From: Citrobacter sp. wls619 | GTDB lineage: Bacteria > Pseudomonadota > Gammaproteobacteria > Enterobacterales > Enterobacteriaceae | Direction: 5' to 3' | Assembly: GCF_005281345.1 (NCBI RefSeq) | Contig: NZ_SZXJ01000008.1 | Coordinates: 397-43,737, forward strand | DNA length: 43,341 nt | Shown: piece after piece, positions 1 to 11,642 of the stretch | How positions within the stretch are numbered: the first letter of the stretch is position 1 | How the letters are laid out: each line of letters opens with the position of its first letter | The notes under the pieces: model-generated | Seen by the model: only the letters and a program-made list of their open reading frames with translations | Database searches by the model: none | What the model was told of the DNA's origin: nothing | Made by a program: the position numbers and the translations under genes

Positions 1-2013
1 ACGGGTCAGGGCATTGCGGCCAATTTCATCAGACTCCGTGAGTTGCAGGGCTATCGGCAGTAAATCCTGAAGCATCAGAAATTCACGGTTACGCTGGATC
101 TCATCCGGCTGCCCGTTACTGAATGCACTTTTCTCAACCTCATCGCGAAAGCGCATCCGCATTTCTTTTCTTCTCATCTTTAGCTCCGGATTTGCCAGTT
201 CAAGCAGTTGATTATGGATGTAGGGCAAATAGCGGTGCGCCATCGAATGGTTTTGCGGGTCCGTACCTAAACCGTTCAGCGTTGGATTGGTATTTTTCGG
301 AAAGGTCTTTGTCAGAGCATGCGGTGCGAGGCACTGGATGAACGTTTCCTGATGCTTACCGCCAGATTTCAGACATTCATCATTCAGAGAAGGAACCAGA
401 TATAGTTTCACCCCCACAAAATGGCGCGTGTAGATCTGTCCATCAAGTAGAGTTTTGTGGTTCGGGCTGGCAACCCGCATTGAACACTGCTCAGCCCGGA
501 AAAAAACCACCGTTTTACCGTGATGCCAGTAAGGAGCTTTTTTATCTACAAGTCCCACAGACTGATACGCCAGATCCCGCACTGCGCCCCCAAGACCGGC
601 AGCCGTCGTCAGTGACCAGTCAAACCCCAGCTTGTCTCCCAGCAGTCCCCATTTCTTATAAAAAGCGTTATCCAAATCAGCATCCGGAGGGATTTGTGTA
701 ATTGAGTCATTGTCGTTGACGTGCCGGTAATGGGTAATGCTGTCCAGAAAAGATATGGCCTCACGGGTAAATGTACGCGGCATTCCGTAGGTATACAGTA
801 TGGGTTGACTGACTTTCATCTCGGCAGCATAAAGTAATGCCAAAGCCCCCCCCAAGCTGTGACCACAAATAAATAGCGTCTTCGTTTCTTGTTCTAAAGC
901 CCGATTAACCGCATTCAAATTATCCTCAAATTTCCGTTTGGCCAGCTCATAAGCCTCCAGAAATCCTCCATGAACATTTCCCGCCCCGGCCAGTTCCGGC
1001 AAACAACGTTTTGGTGCAAATGATAAATCAGTTAGCACATTCAACAGACTATCAGTCCCGCACCATGCAACCAGCACATGCGTGCCACATTCCACCGTAA
1101 AGAGCCGGGTATCCCCCTCCGGTTGATCGCTATCTTTCGAGCTCAGATACACTGGTGGGAGATAGCGCTCATGAAAAGGGACATCGACCGCCAGCGTGTG
1201 GTACCAGGAAGGAAATTCAGCAAACTGAGGAATGCATGATAGATCCTGACACTTATTCCGGAAGAAATAGTTGATAGTTTTATTATCTTTTTCTGCCGCA
1301 TAAACCAGGTCAGCCATAATGCCGAGATTCAGTGCGTTGGCAAGGTCATAGTCTTTTGTATCGTGCAATGCCAATACCCATGCCCGAAATGGGCAGGTTT
1401 CAATAACGTGTCTTTTTTCCAGCAGCGCACAGGGGATCTCCGTCCCCTTCAAGGAGCGGTTCGGTGGGAAATGGAATTCCGGAGGCTCCGGTTCATCCCA
1501 GCCTTCAATCAACGGCAGGCGGTCGCATAACTCCCCGATAGTGACATAGTGATACACATGATTAGCCGCTTCTGTTATTTCCTGTACATTTGATCGCCAG
1601 CTATTGTCACGGAAGCCCGACCAGAACATATTTTTACACTCTGGCTGGCTGTTAGGATTACGCCTGACGCCCAGTGGCCGCAGTGTCATCTCGTCAGCCA
1701 GTTGCTGCCCATCCGTCTTAACGTCTACAGTTATCCAGTAAAGATTATCAAACCGGACCAATCCCTGATTGTCGGTAACGCCCGCCGGAGGGTTGGAGGG
1801 AGGCGTTGGGCTGTAGCTATTTTCACGCAGATGCCACACTGATGATGTCAGCGGACGATATTCCAGCCTGACATTAAGTCCGCATACAGGAATGTTGTTC
1901 TCATCGACAAACTGTAGTTCAAGCCAGTATTTATGCTGCTCTCCACGACAGTAAACGATTTTTCCTTTCGGGTTTATACTCGTAACACAAGTATTATCAC
2001 CAATAATTTCCAC
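1..2013 (-). CDS. Class 3 lipase, likely type VI secretion effector (3' end outside window)
   Basis: Open for 671 codons from GTG at 2013 to the window edge with no stop, so the C-terminus lies outside. Residues 1-110 are beta-rich with a pattern seen in transthyretin/Ig-like modules (KYWLELQFVDENNIPV, then TDNQGLVRFDN). The centre carries the class 3 lipase nucleophile elbow FICGHSLGGAL (Ser about 386), a candidate Asp in HVNDNDSITQIPP (434 or 436) and a candidate His in NHSMAHRYLPYIH (593). No signal peptide is visible. Large cytoplasmic lipases with such N-terminal modules are often type VI secretion lipid-degrading effectors, but no secretion gene or immunity gene is in view, so that role is inference. 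An alternative GTG at 2028 adds five residues; the 2013 start has an AAAGGG Shine-Dalgarno six bases upstream. In E. coli K-12 tnaB occupies this side of mdtL, so this is accessory DNA. Confidence 0.8.
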   Translation of the reverse strand, partial: MEIIGDNTCVTSINPKGKIVYCRGEQHKYWLELQFVDENNIPVCGLNVRLEYRPLTSSVWHLRENSYSPTPPSNPPAGVTDNQGLVRFDNLYWITVDVKTDGQQLADEMTLRPLGVRRNPNSQPECKNMFWSGFRDNSWRSNVQEITEAANHVYHYVTIGELCDRLPLIEGWDEPEPPEFHFPPNRSLKGTEIPCALLEKRHVIETCPFRAWVLALHDTKDYDLANALNLGIMADLVYAAEKDNKTINYFFRNKCQDLSCIPQFAEFPSWYHTLAVDVPFHERYLPPVYLSSKDSDQPEGDTRLFTVECGTHVLVAWCGTDSLLNVLTDLSFAPKRCLPELAGAGNVHGGFLEAYELAKRKFEDNLNAVNRALEQETKTLFICGHSLGGALALLYAAEMKVSQPILYTYGMPRTFTREAISFLDSITHYRHVNDNDSITQIPPDADLDNAFYKKWGLLGDKLGFDWSLTTAAGLGGAVRDLAYQSVGLVDKKAPYWHHGKTVVFFRAEQCSMRVASPNHKTLLDGQIYTRHFVGVKLYLVPSLNDECLKSGGKHQETFIQCLAPHALTKTFPKNTNPTLNGLGTDPQNHSMAHRYLPYIHNQLLELANPELKMRRKEMRMRFRDEVEKSAFSNGQPDEIQRNREFLMLQDLLPIALQLTESDEIGRNALTR

Positions 2014-2197
2014 GCCAATCCCTTTCACTTTATATGGCTATATTTAGTTCATCTTACCTCGCACATTTTTTAACCAATATAAATACATTCCGAATTAATA
2101 ATGTTTTCCTAACAGGAAATCACTGTTGTCCAAATGGCAACTCGTGCAGTTGACTCTCTCCCCGTATGCTTAGCGCCACTTTCCTCATGAGGTCGCT

Positions 2198-3379
2198 ATG
2201 ACACGCTTTCTAATCTGCAGTTTTGCCCTGGTTCTCCTTTATCCCGCCGGTATTGATATGTATCTGGTGGGATTGCCCCGTATTGCTGCCGATTTACAAG
2301 CCAGCGAGGCTCAGTTGCATATCGCGTTTTCGGTCTACCTGGCAGGGATGGCGACGGCGATGTTGTTCGCCGGTAAAATTGCCGACCAGTCGGGTCGTAA
2401 ACCGGTCGCCATTGTTGGTGCGGTGATCTTTATTATCGCCTCGGCCTTATGTTCATTCGCCGAGAGCGGAACGCCGTTCCTGGTCGGTCGTTTTATTCAG
2501 GGCGTCGGGGCAGGTTGCTGCTACGTGGTGGCCTTCGCCATCCTGCGCGATACTCTCGACGATCGCCGCCGTGCGAAGGTGCTGTCGCTGCTAAACGGTA
2601 TCACTTGTATCGTACCGGTGCTGGCTCCAGTGATGGGGCATCTGATTATGCTCAAATACCCCTGGCAGAGCCTGTTCTACACGATGATGGGCATGGGCGT
2701 GGTCGTTTGCCTGCTGTCGGTGTTTATCCTGCGAGAATCGCGCCCAGCGACGCTCTCGACCTCAACGCAAAGCGATGATCGCGCAGAATCGCTGGTAAAC
2801 CGTTTTTTCTTAAGCCGTCTGGCCATTACCACCCTCAGCGTGTCGGTAATCCTGACCTTTGTGAATACCTCTCCGGTGCTGCTGATGGAGGTGATGGGTT
2901 TTGACCGCGGTGAATACGCCACCACGATGGCGATGACCGCAGGCATCAGTATGGCGGTCTCTTTCTCTACGCCATTCGCACTGAGCATTTTTAAGCCCCG
3001 CATCCTGATGCTGACTTCACAGGTATTGTTCCTGGCTGCGGGCATCGTGTTAATCCTTGCCAGTACGCACGCGGTAACGTTGTTCGGGTTAACCTTAATC
3101 TGCGCCGGATTCTCGGTCGGTTTCGGCGTCGCCATGAGCCAGGCGCTGGGGCCATTCTCGCTGCGCGCAGGTGTCGCCAGCTCAGCATTAGGCATTGCCC
3201 AGGTTTGCGGCTCATCGTTATGGATTTGGTTGGCCGCCATCCTTGGGCTCGATGCGCTGAATATGCTGATCGGGATTCTGATTGGCTGTAGCATAGTGAG
3301 CATCATGCTGATTATCACTGTTGCACCAAACCGGTCCACACCAACTCATGAAGAAATCCCTCAGCAGTCTCGATCTTAA
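2198..3379 (+). CDS. mdtL: MdtL, MFS drug efflux transporter
   Basis: A 393-residue inner-membrane protein of the major facilitator superfamily, DHA1 group, with about twelve hydrophobic segments. The loop 2-3 signature [11 protein letters not shown] lies at residues 59-69 and a membrane-embedded Asp at 20. MdtL exports drugs such as chloramphenicol in E. coli by proton antiport; substrates here are assumed. Length matches the E. coli protein (391) within two residues. The ATG follows a GAGG Shine-Dalgarno (CATGAGGTCGCT). The gene is divergent from the lipase gene, and its last 32 bases overlap the start of yidZ, which suggests co-transcription. Confidence 0.93.
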   Translation: MTRFLICSFALVLLYPAGIDMYLVGLPRIAADLQASEAQLHIAFSVYLAGMATAMLFAGKIADQSGRKPVAIVGAVIFIIASALCSFAESGTPFLVGRFIQGVGAGCCYVVAFAILRDTLDDRRRAKVLSLLNGITCIVPVLAPVMGHLIMLKYPWQSLFYTMMGMGVVVCLLSVFILRESRPATLSTSTQSDDRAESLVNRFFLSRLAITTLSVSVILTFVNTSPVLLMEVMGFDRGEYATTMAMTAGISMAVSFSTPFALSIFKPRILMLTSQVLFLAAGIVLILASTHAVTLFGLTLICAGFSVGFGVAMSQALGPFSLRAGVASSALGIAQVCGSSLWIWLAAILGLDALNMLIGILIGCSIVSIMLIITVAPNRSTPTHEEIPQQSRS

Positions 3380-4307
3380 TTTGCTGCTCTGCCTGCAGTT
3401 GTTGATGCAGGAACGCAGCGTCACTAAAACCGCCAAACGGATGAACGTCACGCCGTCGGCGGTCAGCAAATCGCTGTCGAAGCTAAGAGCCTGGTTTGAC
3501 GATCCGTTGTTTGTTAACACCCCGCTGGGGCTAACGCCAACACCGCTGATGCTCAACATGGAACAGAGCCTGGCGGAGTGGATGCAGATGGGCAATCAAT
3601 TGCTCGATAAGCCGCACCATGAAGCACCACGTGGGCTGAAGTTTGATTTGGTGGCTGAAACGCCGCTGGTGATGATCATGTTTAACGCGCTCTCCCAACA
3701 GATCTACCAGCGTTATCCACAGGCAACGATCAAAGTGCGCAACTGGGATTACGACTCGCTGGATGCCATTATCCGTGGCGAGGTCGATATCGGCTTTACC
3801 GGGCGTGAAAGTCACCCGCGCTCGCGTGAATTGCTGAGTCTGCTACCGTTATCGATAGACCACGAGGTCCTGTTTTCCGATCTCCCCTGCGTCTGGTTAC
3901 GTGAAGACCATCCGGCATTGCAGGAAGAGTGGAATCTGGAAACATTCCTGCGCTATCCCCATATCAGCATTAGCTGGGAGCAGAGCGACACCTGGGCGCT
4001 GGACGATGTGCTTCAGGAGATGGGGCGTGCGCGTAACATCGCATTGTGTCTGCCGGGCTTTGAGCAGTCGCTGTTTATGGCCGCGCAGCCCGATCATGCA
4101 TTGATAGCCACCGCCCCGGTCTATTGTCAGCGTTACAACCAACTCCACCAGCTTCCGCTGGTGGCACGTCCTATGCCTTTTGATGCTGCGCAACTGGAAA
4201 AAATGCGCGTACCGTTCACCCTCCTTTGGCATAAACGCAACAGCCACAATCCTAAGATCGTATGGCTGAAAGAGACGATCAAGGCACTCTACCGCGAGAT
4301 GTCATGA
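3348..4307 (+). CDS. yidZ: YidZ, LysR-family transcriptional regulator
   Basis: A 319-residue LysR-type regulator with an N-terminal winged helix-turn-helix (residues about 8-67, including [24 protein letters not shown]) and a periplasmic-binding-like effector domain. The start [18 protein letters not shown] at 3348 gives exactly the E. coli length; a start at 3321 would add nine residues with no family support. The start lies inside the end of mdtL, so the two are probably translated from one mRNA. YidZ has been linked to nitric oxide tolerance in E. coli; its ligand and targets are not shown by the sequence. Confidence 0.93.
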   Translation: MKKSLSSLDLNLLLCLQLLMQERSVTKTAKRMNVTPSAVSKSLSKLRAWFDDPLFVNTPLGLTPTPLMLNMEQSLAEWMQMGNQLLDKPHHEAPRGLKFDLVAETPLVMIMFNALSQQIYQRYPQATIKVRNWDYDSLDAIIRGEVDIGFTGRESHPRSRELLSLLPLSIDHEVLFSDLPCVWLREDHPALQEEWNLETFLRYPHISISWEQSDTWALDDVLQEMGRARNIALCLPGFEQSLFMAAQPDHALIATAPVYCQRYNQLHQLPLVARPMPFDAAQLEKMRVPFTLLWHKRNSHNPKIVWLKETIKALYREMS

Positions 4308-4360
4308 AGATCCTTTGCTATATTGTTGTTTTATTGACCTCCCTGGCGGTGGAAATGTAA
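4304..4360 (+). CDS. Possible 18-residue hydrophobic mini-ORF after yidZ
   Basis: The last bases of yidZ read ATGTCATGA, so an ATG overlaps its TGA stop in an ATGA arrangement typical of translational coupling. The ORF encodes [18 protein letters not shown], a short strongly hydrophobic peptide that could be one membrane helix. No Shine-Dalgarno is obvious beyond the GAGATG at the end of yidZ. No homolog is known to me and it may be chance. Confidence 0.2.
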   Translation: MKILCYIVVLLTSLAVEM

Positions 4361-4473
4361 ATGTCGCGTAATGTATCCCAATTCCGTTTACTTTTTGGGC
4401 AGTAAAGCCTGCCTGGAAGCCGCGTAAATGTTACTCTGATAATAATCACGGACCATTAATCACGGAGCGAAAA

Positions 4474-5220
4474 ATGGCGACACATTTTGCCAGAGGGATT
4501 CTTACGGAGGGACACCTGGTTTCAGTTCGTCTCCCTACTCCATGTCATTTTGAAGCAAGAAATCTACCCACTCACCGCCGAACACGCTTTCTGGCCTCCC
4601 GAAGCCTTCTCGCTGAACTGATGTTTATGCTTTACGGCACCAGCACATTGCCTGAGATTGTTACCGAGGCGAAAGGTAAGCCCGTCTTTCGCGATAAAAG
4701 CCTGCCAGGCTTTTCGATTTCCTATGCCGGGAATATCGTCGGCGTCGCGCTTACCACAGAAGGTTCATGCGGCCTGGATATGGAGCTTCAGCGAGCGACC
4801 CGCGGGTTTCATACCCCGAGTGCCACAGAAACCTACCGCTTTTCCAGTAACGAAAACCTGTGGATCAATAATCAAAACGACCCCAATGAAGCGCGTGCCC
4901 AGCTCATTACGTTACGCCAGAGCGTTCTCAAGCTCACTGGCGACGTGTGCAATGACGATCCACGTGAACTCCAGCTATTACCGGGTGCGGGCCGTCTGAG
5001 ATGTGCTCACGTTACGCAGATAGAAGCCATTTGCGATGCCGAAGATGTGCTGGTGTGGTCGGTCGCGGTCACGCCAACCATTGAAAAACTCCAGGTTTGG
5101 GAGTTTGATGGTAAACAAGACTGGAAAAGCTTGCCTGATATCCAGACCCGCGCGAATGAGCCAACGGGTCGCCTGATCCGGTTTTCACAATTATCCGCAG
5201 CGAAGAGCTATACGCTTTGA
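4474..5220 (+). CDS. yieE: YieE, phosphopantetheinyl transferase-family protein
   Basis: A 248-residue protein of the 4'-phosphopantetheinyl transferase superfamily, close in length to E. coli YieE (249). It keeps parts of the family pattern: KGKPVF at 67-72, FSISY at 80-84 and GLD (Mg-binding Asp) at 100-102. Two usual active-site features are altered: the His of the FxxSH motif is Tyr84, and the (W/F)xxKE(A/S)xxK motif reads LITLRQSVLK, replacing the Lys-Glu pair with Arg-Gln at 148-149. E. coli YieE shows the same kind of sequence, so this is a conserved divergent branch. Whether it still modifies carrier proteins cannot be read from sequence. It sits 30 bases before chrR in the same direction. 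Confidence 0.85.
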   Translation: MATHFARGILTEGHLVSVRLPTPCHFEARNLPTHRRTRFLASRSLLAELMFMLYGTSTLPEIVTEAKGKPVFRDKSLPGFSISYAGNIVGVALTTEGSCGLDMELQRATRGFHTPSATETYRFSSNENLWINNQNDPNEARAQLITLRQSVLKLTGDVCNDDPRELQLLPGAGRLRCAHVTQIEAICDAEDVLVWSVAVTPTIEKLQVWEFDGKQDWKSLPDIQTRANEPTGRLIRFSQLSAAKSYTL

Positions 5221-5250
5221 TTTAACCTTCATGATGAAACAGGAGTAACC

Positions 5251-5817
5251 ATGTCTGAAACATTGAATGTTGTTACGTTACTGGGGAGCCTGCGCAAGGG
5301 TTCGTTTAATGGAATGGTTGCCCGCACGCTGCCAAAAATTGCCCCCGCGGGGATGGAAGTGAATGCGTTACCGTCGATTGGGGATATCCCACTGTACGAT
5401 GCCGACCTCCAGCAGGAAGAGGGGTTTCCGGCAAGTGTAGAAGCGCTGGCGGAACAAATCAGGAAGGCTGACGGCGTCGTTATCGTCACGCCGGAATACA
5501 ACTATTCTGTTCCTGGTGGGCTGAAAAACGCCATCGACTGGTTGTCTCGTCTGCCCGATCAACCATTATCAGGCAAACCGGTGCTAATCCAGACCAGCTC
5601 AATGGGCGCTATTGGTGGCGCACGCTGTCAGTATCATCTGCGCCAAATTCTGGTGTTCCTCGATGCGATGGTGATGAACAAGCCAGAGTTTATGGGCGGC
5701 GTTATTCAGAATAAAGTGGACCCGCAGACTGGCGAAGTGATCGACCAAAGTACGCTGGACCATCTGACCGGCCAGCTGACCGCGTTCGGGGATTATATTC
5801 AGCGCGTAAAAGCGTAA
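5251..5817 (+). CDS. chrR: ChrR (YieF), NAD(P)H-dependent FMN reductase
   Basis: A 188-residue flavodoxin-fold reductase with the FMN phosphate loop GSLRKGSFN at residues 12-20 and the flavin-contacting PEYNYSVPG at 81-89. The E. coli protein is a soluble FMN enzyme that reduces quinones and chromate by two-electron transfer and is thought to limit oxidative stress. Length equals that of E. coli. The ATG is preceded by AACAGGAGTAACC, a strong Shine-Dalgarno. It is probably co-transcribed with yieE and ends at a bidirectional terminator shared with adeP. Confidence 0.94.
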   Translation: MSETLNVVTLLGSLRKGSFNGMVARTLPKIAPAGMEVNALPSIGDIPLYDADLQQEEGFPASVEALAEQIRKADGVVIVTPEYNYSVPGGLKNAIDWLSRLPDQPLSGKPVLIQTSSMGAIGGARCQYHLRQILVFLDAMVMNKPEFMGGVIQNKVDPQTGEVIDQSTLDHLTGQLTAFGDYIQRVKA

Positions 5818-5853
5818 AAGAAAAAGCCCAGCGATATGCCGGGCTTGTTTTTC
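5818..5853. terminator. Bidirectional rho-independent terminator between chrR and adeP
   Basis: AAGCCC (5824-5829) pairs with GGGCTT (5841-5846), with an inner GC/GC pair. GTTTTT follows on the plus strand, and the minus strand reads TTTTTCTTTT beyond the stem, so both convergent transcripts can end here. Confidence 0.85.
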
Positions 5854-5873
5854 TATGGTCGAATAGACAGCAA

Positions 5874-7211
5874 TTAGTGCGCGTCGATAAACACAATCTT
5901 CAGCACAAACAGCAGCGCAACAACGATGACGCACGGGCTGAGATCGCGGAAACGTCCGGTACCAATTTTCATCACACAGTAGGAAATAAAGCCCAGCGCG
6001 ATACCTTCAGTGATGGAGAAGCTAAACGGCATCATCACGGCGGTAATAAACGCCGGAACCGCTTCAGTCAGATCATCCCACTTCACGCGCGACAGGCTGG
6101 ACGTCATCAATACGCCCACGTAAATCAGCGCACCCGCTGCGGCATAGCCCGGCACCATTCCCGCCAACGGTGACAGGAAGATAACCAGCAGGAACAGCAG
6201 ACCGACAACTACGGCTGTCAGACCAGTACGTCCACCGACAGAAACCCCGGAAGAGGATTCAATGTATGCGGTAACGGAAGAAGTACCGATAAATGCACCG
6301 GTAACAGATGACACGCTATCGACAAACAGTGCCTGCTTCATGCGCGGGAACTTACCCTTGGCATCCGCCAGACCCGCTTTATCCGTGACGCCAATCAACG
6401 TACCGGAAGAGTCAAACAGGTTCACCAGCATGAACGAGAAAATAACGCCCGCGAGGCCAATGTTAAATGAACCCGCCAGATCGACATGCCCGATAACAGA
6501 CATCACGCTCGGCGGCGCGGAGACGATCCCGCTGTAATGCACATCGCCCAACATCCAACCCAACAGCGTGGTCACAATGATGGAGATCAGCACTGCCGCG
6601 TGAATGTTGCGTGATGCCAGAATCGCGATGATAAAGAAACCCAGAATCCCCAGCAGCACACTATGGGACGTCAGGTTACCAATGGAAACCAGCGTGTCTT
6701 TGTTGGCGACGATAACACCGGCATTTTTCAGCCCCATCATGCCGATGAACAGACCAATACCGCTGGTGATGCCTACGCGCAGACTGACCGGGATATTCGC
6801 AATCATCCAGTAGCGTACGCGGAAAATCGTCAGCAGCAGCAGACCAATTGCGCCCCAGAAGATAGCGCCCATACCAATCTGCCATGACAGCCCCATCGCA
6901 CCGACCACCACGAAGGCAAAGAATGCGTTCAGACCCATAGCAGGTGCCAGCGCAACCGGCAGGTTGGCAAACAGCCCCATCAGGATGCTACCAAATGCCG
7001 CAATAAGACAGGTGGTAACAAAGACGGCGCTGGTATCCATGCCAGCCACGCCAAGAATTTGCGGGTTAACAAAAACGATATACACCATCGTCAGGAAGGT
7101 GGTTAAACCGGCGATCACTTCGGTCCGAGCCGTCGTGCCATGCTCGCGCAGTTTGAACACGCGTTCCAGCATCCCCTGGCCAGAAGCCTGGGTTGTGTGT
7201 TGTTGACTCAT
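5874..7211 (-). CDS. adeP: AdeP, adenine permease (NCS2/AzgA-like)
   Basis: A 445-residue inner-membrane purine transporter with many hydrophobic helices. It imports adenine with protons in E. coli (formerly PurP/YieG). Conserved segments include LAPAMGLNAFFAFVV near the N-terminus, NLFDSSGTLIGVTDKAG and SSVTAYIESSSGVSVGGRTG, which form the substrate site region of this family. The start MSQQHTTQ at 7211 gives the E. coli length; a TTG two codons upstream is unlikely. It is divergent from yieH, and the gap carries two PurR-like palindromes, fitting control by purine supply. Confidence 0.95.
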   Translation of the reverse strand: MSQQHTTQASGQGMLERVFKLREHGTTARTEVIAGLTTFLTMVYIVFVNPQILGVAGMDTSAVFVTTCLIAAFGSILMGLFANLPVALAPAMGLNAFFAFVVVGAMGLSWQIGMGAIFWGAIGLLLLTIFRVRYWMIANIPVSLRVGITSGIGLFIGMMGLKNAGVIVANKDTLVSIGNLTSHSVLLGILGFFIIAILASRNIHAAVLISIIVTTLLGWMLGDVHYSGIVSAPPSVMSVIGHVDLAGSFNIGLAGVIFSFMLVNLFDSSGTLIGVTDKAGLADAKGKFPRMKQALFVDSVSSVTGAFIGTSSVTAYIESSSGVSVGGRTGLTAVVVGLLFLLVIFLSPLAGMVPGYAAAGALIYVGVLMTSSLSRVKWDDLTEAVPAFITAVMMPFSFSITEGIALGFISYCVMKIGTGRFRDLSPCVIVVALLFVLKIVFIDAH

Positions 7212-7312
7212 TATCAATTTCCGAACAAGGAGGGAAAATTCGTCGCTATCCTATACCAAAATGCGACAATAGGGTTGGGTTATGAGCAACTTTTTTCATT
7301 GATTTTGCTTAT

Positions 7313-7360
7313 ACGGCAACGATTGCGTACCCCCATTATGCATTACGAAAACGTTAAACT
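7313..7360. promoter_or_regulatory. Two PurR-like operators between adeP and yieH
   Basis: ACGGCAACGATTGCGT at 7313-7328 matches the PurR consensus ACGCAAACGTTTGCGT at 13 of 16 positions. ACGAAAACGTTAAACT at 7345-7360 is a second, weaker match with the same AAACGTT core. Centres are 32 bp apart. PurR represses purine genes with hypoxanthine or guanine as corepressor; regulation of the adenine permease here is inferred from the sites. Confidence 0.6.
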
Positions 7361-7378
7361 TGTTAAAATGGAAATGAC

Positions 7379-8044
7379 ATGTCCCAGATAGAAGCCGTAT
7401 TTTTTGACTGTGACGGTACCCTTGTCGACAGTGAAGTGATTTGTTCTCGCGCGTATGTCAGCATGTTCCAGGCGTTTGGCATTACGCTCGATCTTGAAGA
7501 GACGTTTAAACGCTTCAAGGGGGTAAAGCTCTACGAAATCATCGACATTATTAACGAAGAACACGGTGTCGAACTGGCAAAAGCCGAGTTAGAACCGGTT
7601 TACCGCGCTGAGGTCGCACGTCTGTTCGATACCGAGCTGGAAGTCATCGCTGGTGCGAACACGCTACTGGACAGCATGGCTGTGCCAATGTGCGTGGTGT
7701 CTAACGGTCCGGTCAGCAAAATGCAGCATTCATTGGGTAAGCTGGGCATGTTGCATCATTTTCCTGATTTACTGTTCAGTGGTTATGATATTCAGCGCTG
7801 GAAGCCCGACCCGGCACTGATGTTCCATGCGGCGAAAGCGATGAACGTCAACGTTGAGAACTGTATCCTGGTTGATGATTCCAGCGCAGGCGCGCAGGCG
7901 GGTATTGCTGCGGGAATGGAAGTGTTCTACTTCTGCGCCGATCCGCACAACAAGCCGATCGATCATCCTAAAGTGACGATCTTTACCGATTTAGCACAGT
8001 TGCCGGAATTGTGGAAAGCACGGGGTTGGGATATCGTCGATTAA
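7379..8044 (+). CDS. yieH: YieH, HAD-superfamily sugar-phosphate phosphatase
   Basis: A 221-residue HAD hydrolase of the beta-phosphoglucomutase-like group. Motif I is FFDCDGT with nucleophile Asp10 and acid/base Asp12, motif II is VVSNG around Ser108, motif III Lys142 is in RWKPDP, and motif IV is LVDDS with Asp166 and Asp167. The alpha-helical cap lies between residues 15 and 90. E. coli YieH dephosphorylates 6-phosphogluconate and purine nucleotide pools are not its known target, so its closeness to adeP may be only positional. Length equals E. coli. Confidence 0.93.
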   Translation: MSQIEAVFFDCDGTLVDSEVICSRAYVSMFQAFGITLDLEETFKRFKGVKLYEIIDIINEEHGVELAKAELEPVYRAEVARLFDTELEVIAGANTLLDSMAVPMCVVSNGPVSKMQHSLGKLGMLHHFPDLLFSGYDIQRWKPDPALMFHAAKAMNVNVENCILVDDSSAGAQAGIAAGMEVFYFCADPHNKPIDHPKVTIFTDLAQLPELWKARGWDIVD

Positions 8045-8048
8045 AACA

Positions 8049-8125
8049 GTAGGCCTGATAAGCAAAGCGCCATCAGGCGAATGGCGTAGAATGCCGGATG
8101 CAGCGTAACGCCTTATCCGGCCTAC
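8049..8125. repeat. REP pair (BIME) downstream of yieH and phoU
   Basis: Two inverted REP units face each other: GTAGGCCTGATAAGC at 8049 running through GCGCCATCAGGC to 8078, and GCCGGATGCAGCGTAACGCC to TTATCCGGCCTAC at 8093-8125. These are standard enterobacterial palindromic units. It lies between two converging genes, where REPs act as mRNA stabilisers or gyrase sites. Confidence 0.85.
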
Positions 8126-8133
8126 AATAGCGA

Positions 8134-8151
8134 CGCCGGGGGATCCCGGCG
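8134..8151. other. GC-rich hairpin after phoU
   Basis: CGCCGGG (8134-8140), loop GGAT, then CCCGGCG (8145-8151): a perfect 7-bp stem just past the phoU stop. There is no T-run on either strand, so it is more likely a 3'-end stabiliser than a classical terminator. Confidence 0.5.
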
Positions 8152-8166
8152 AACGCAACAAGCCGC

Positions 8167-8892
8167 TTATTCCTTCGGATCTTTGCCCGCCAGCAGCTTA
8201 TCCAGCTCATCCCCGCCCACGTGACGGAAATCCTGCCCCTTCACGAAGTAGAAGATGTATTCGCAGATATTCTGGCAACGGTCACCGATACGCTCGATAG
8301 AGCGCGCGCAAAACAGCGCGGTCAGCACGCTTGGAATGGTGCGCGGATCTTCCATCATGTAGGTCATCAGCTGGCGCACAATGCCTTCATATTCCTGGTC
8401 GACTTTCTTATCTTCACGGTAGATACGTACCGCTTCGTCGAGATCCATACGCGCAAACGCATCCAGCACGTCGTGCAGCATCTGCACGGTGTGACGGCCC
8501 AGCGACTCCAGACTGACCAGCAGTGGCTGATGCTGTTGCGAGAACTTCTCCAGCGCGGTGCGGCAAATTTTATCCGCGACGTCACCAATACGCTCCAGCT
8601 CAGCGATGGTTTTGATAATCGCCATCACCAGGCGCAGGTCGCTCGCCGTCGGCTGACGCTTGGCGATGATACGCACGCAGGCTTCGTCGATCGCCACTTC
8701 CATCATGTTGACGTTCTTATCGCCTTCAATGACGCGCTTCGCCAGCTCGCTGTCCTGGTTGTGCATCGCCGTGATTGCATCAGAAAGCTGCTGTTCAACC
8801 ATGCCGCCCATGGTCATCACCTGGGTACGGATGCTTTCCAGTTCGGCGTTGAACTGGCCGGAAATATGTTTATTTAGGTTAAGGTTATCCAC
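8167..8892 (-). CDS. phoU: PhoU, phosphate signalling and uptake regulator
   Basis: A 241-residue cytoplasmic helical protein made of two related three-helix bundles, each carrying acidic E/DxxxD metal-binding motifs (for example in the [17 protein letters not shown] segment and the [15 protein letters not shown] segment). PhoU links the Pst transporter to the PhoR sensor kinase and keeps the Pho regulon off when phosphate is plentiful. Same length as E. coli. It is the last gene of the pst operon, 14 bases after pstB. In K-12 the bgl and cbr genes lie beyond it; here yieH follows after a REP. Confidence 0.97.
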   Translation of the reverse strand: MDNLNLNKHISGQFNAELESIRTQVMTMGGMVEQQLSDAITAMHNQDSELAKRVIEGDKNVNMMEVAIDEACVRIIAKRQPTASDLRLVMAIIKTIAELERIGDVADKICRTALEKFSQQHQPLLVSLESLGRHTVQMLHDVLDAFARMDLDEAVRIYREDKKVDQEYEGIVRQLMTYMMEDPRTIPSVLTALFCARSIERIGDRCQNICEYIFYFVKGQDFRHVGGDELDKLLAGKDPKE

Positions 8893-8906
8893 AACAAGCT
8901 CCTGAA

Positions 8907-11579
<2,673 letters not shown>

Positions 11580-11596
11580 TCACTCTTTAAGTTTGG

Positions 11597-11630
11597 GCCA
11601 GGAAGCACGCATTTTATCGTGCTTCCCGGC
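11597..11630 (-). other. Strong hairpin in the pstS-pstC gap
   Basis: GGAAGCACG (11601-11609) and CGTGCTTCC (11618-11626) form a perfect 9-bp stem around an 8-base loop, extended by GCC/GGC after one mismatch. There is no T-run on the transcribed minus strand. Such a hairpin can protect the upstream pstS message from 3' decay and lower expression of the permease genes. Confidence 0.6.
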
Positions 11631-11642
11631 TAACGTAATGCC

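Noticed and set aside
2677-3339. Minus-strand frame of 220 codons opposite mdtL
   Set aside because: Low-complexity shadow of a membrane protein gene; no Shine-Dalgarno and no family features.
8221-8877. Plus-strand frame of 218 codons opposite phoU
   Set aside because: His/Gln/Val-rich translation with no domain; a shadow of phoU.
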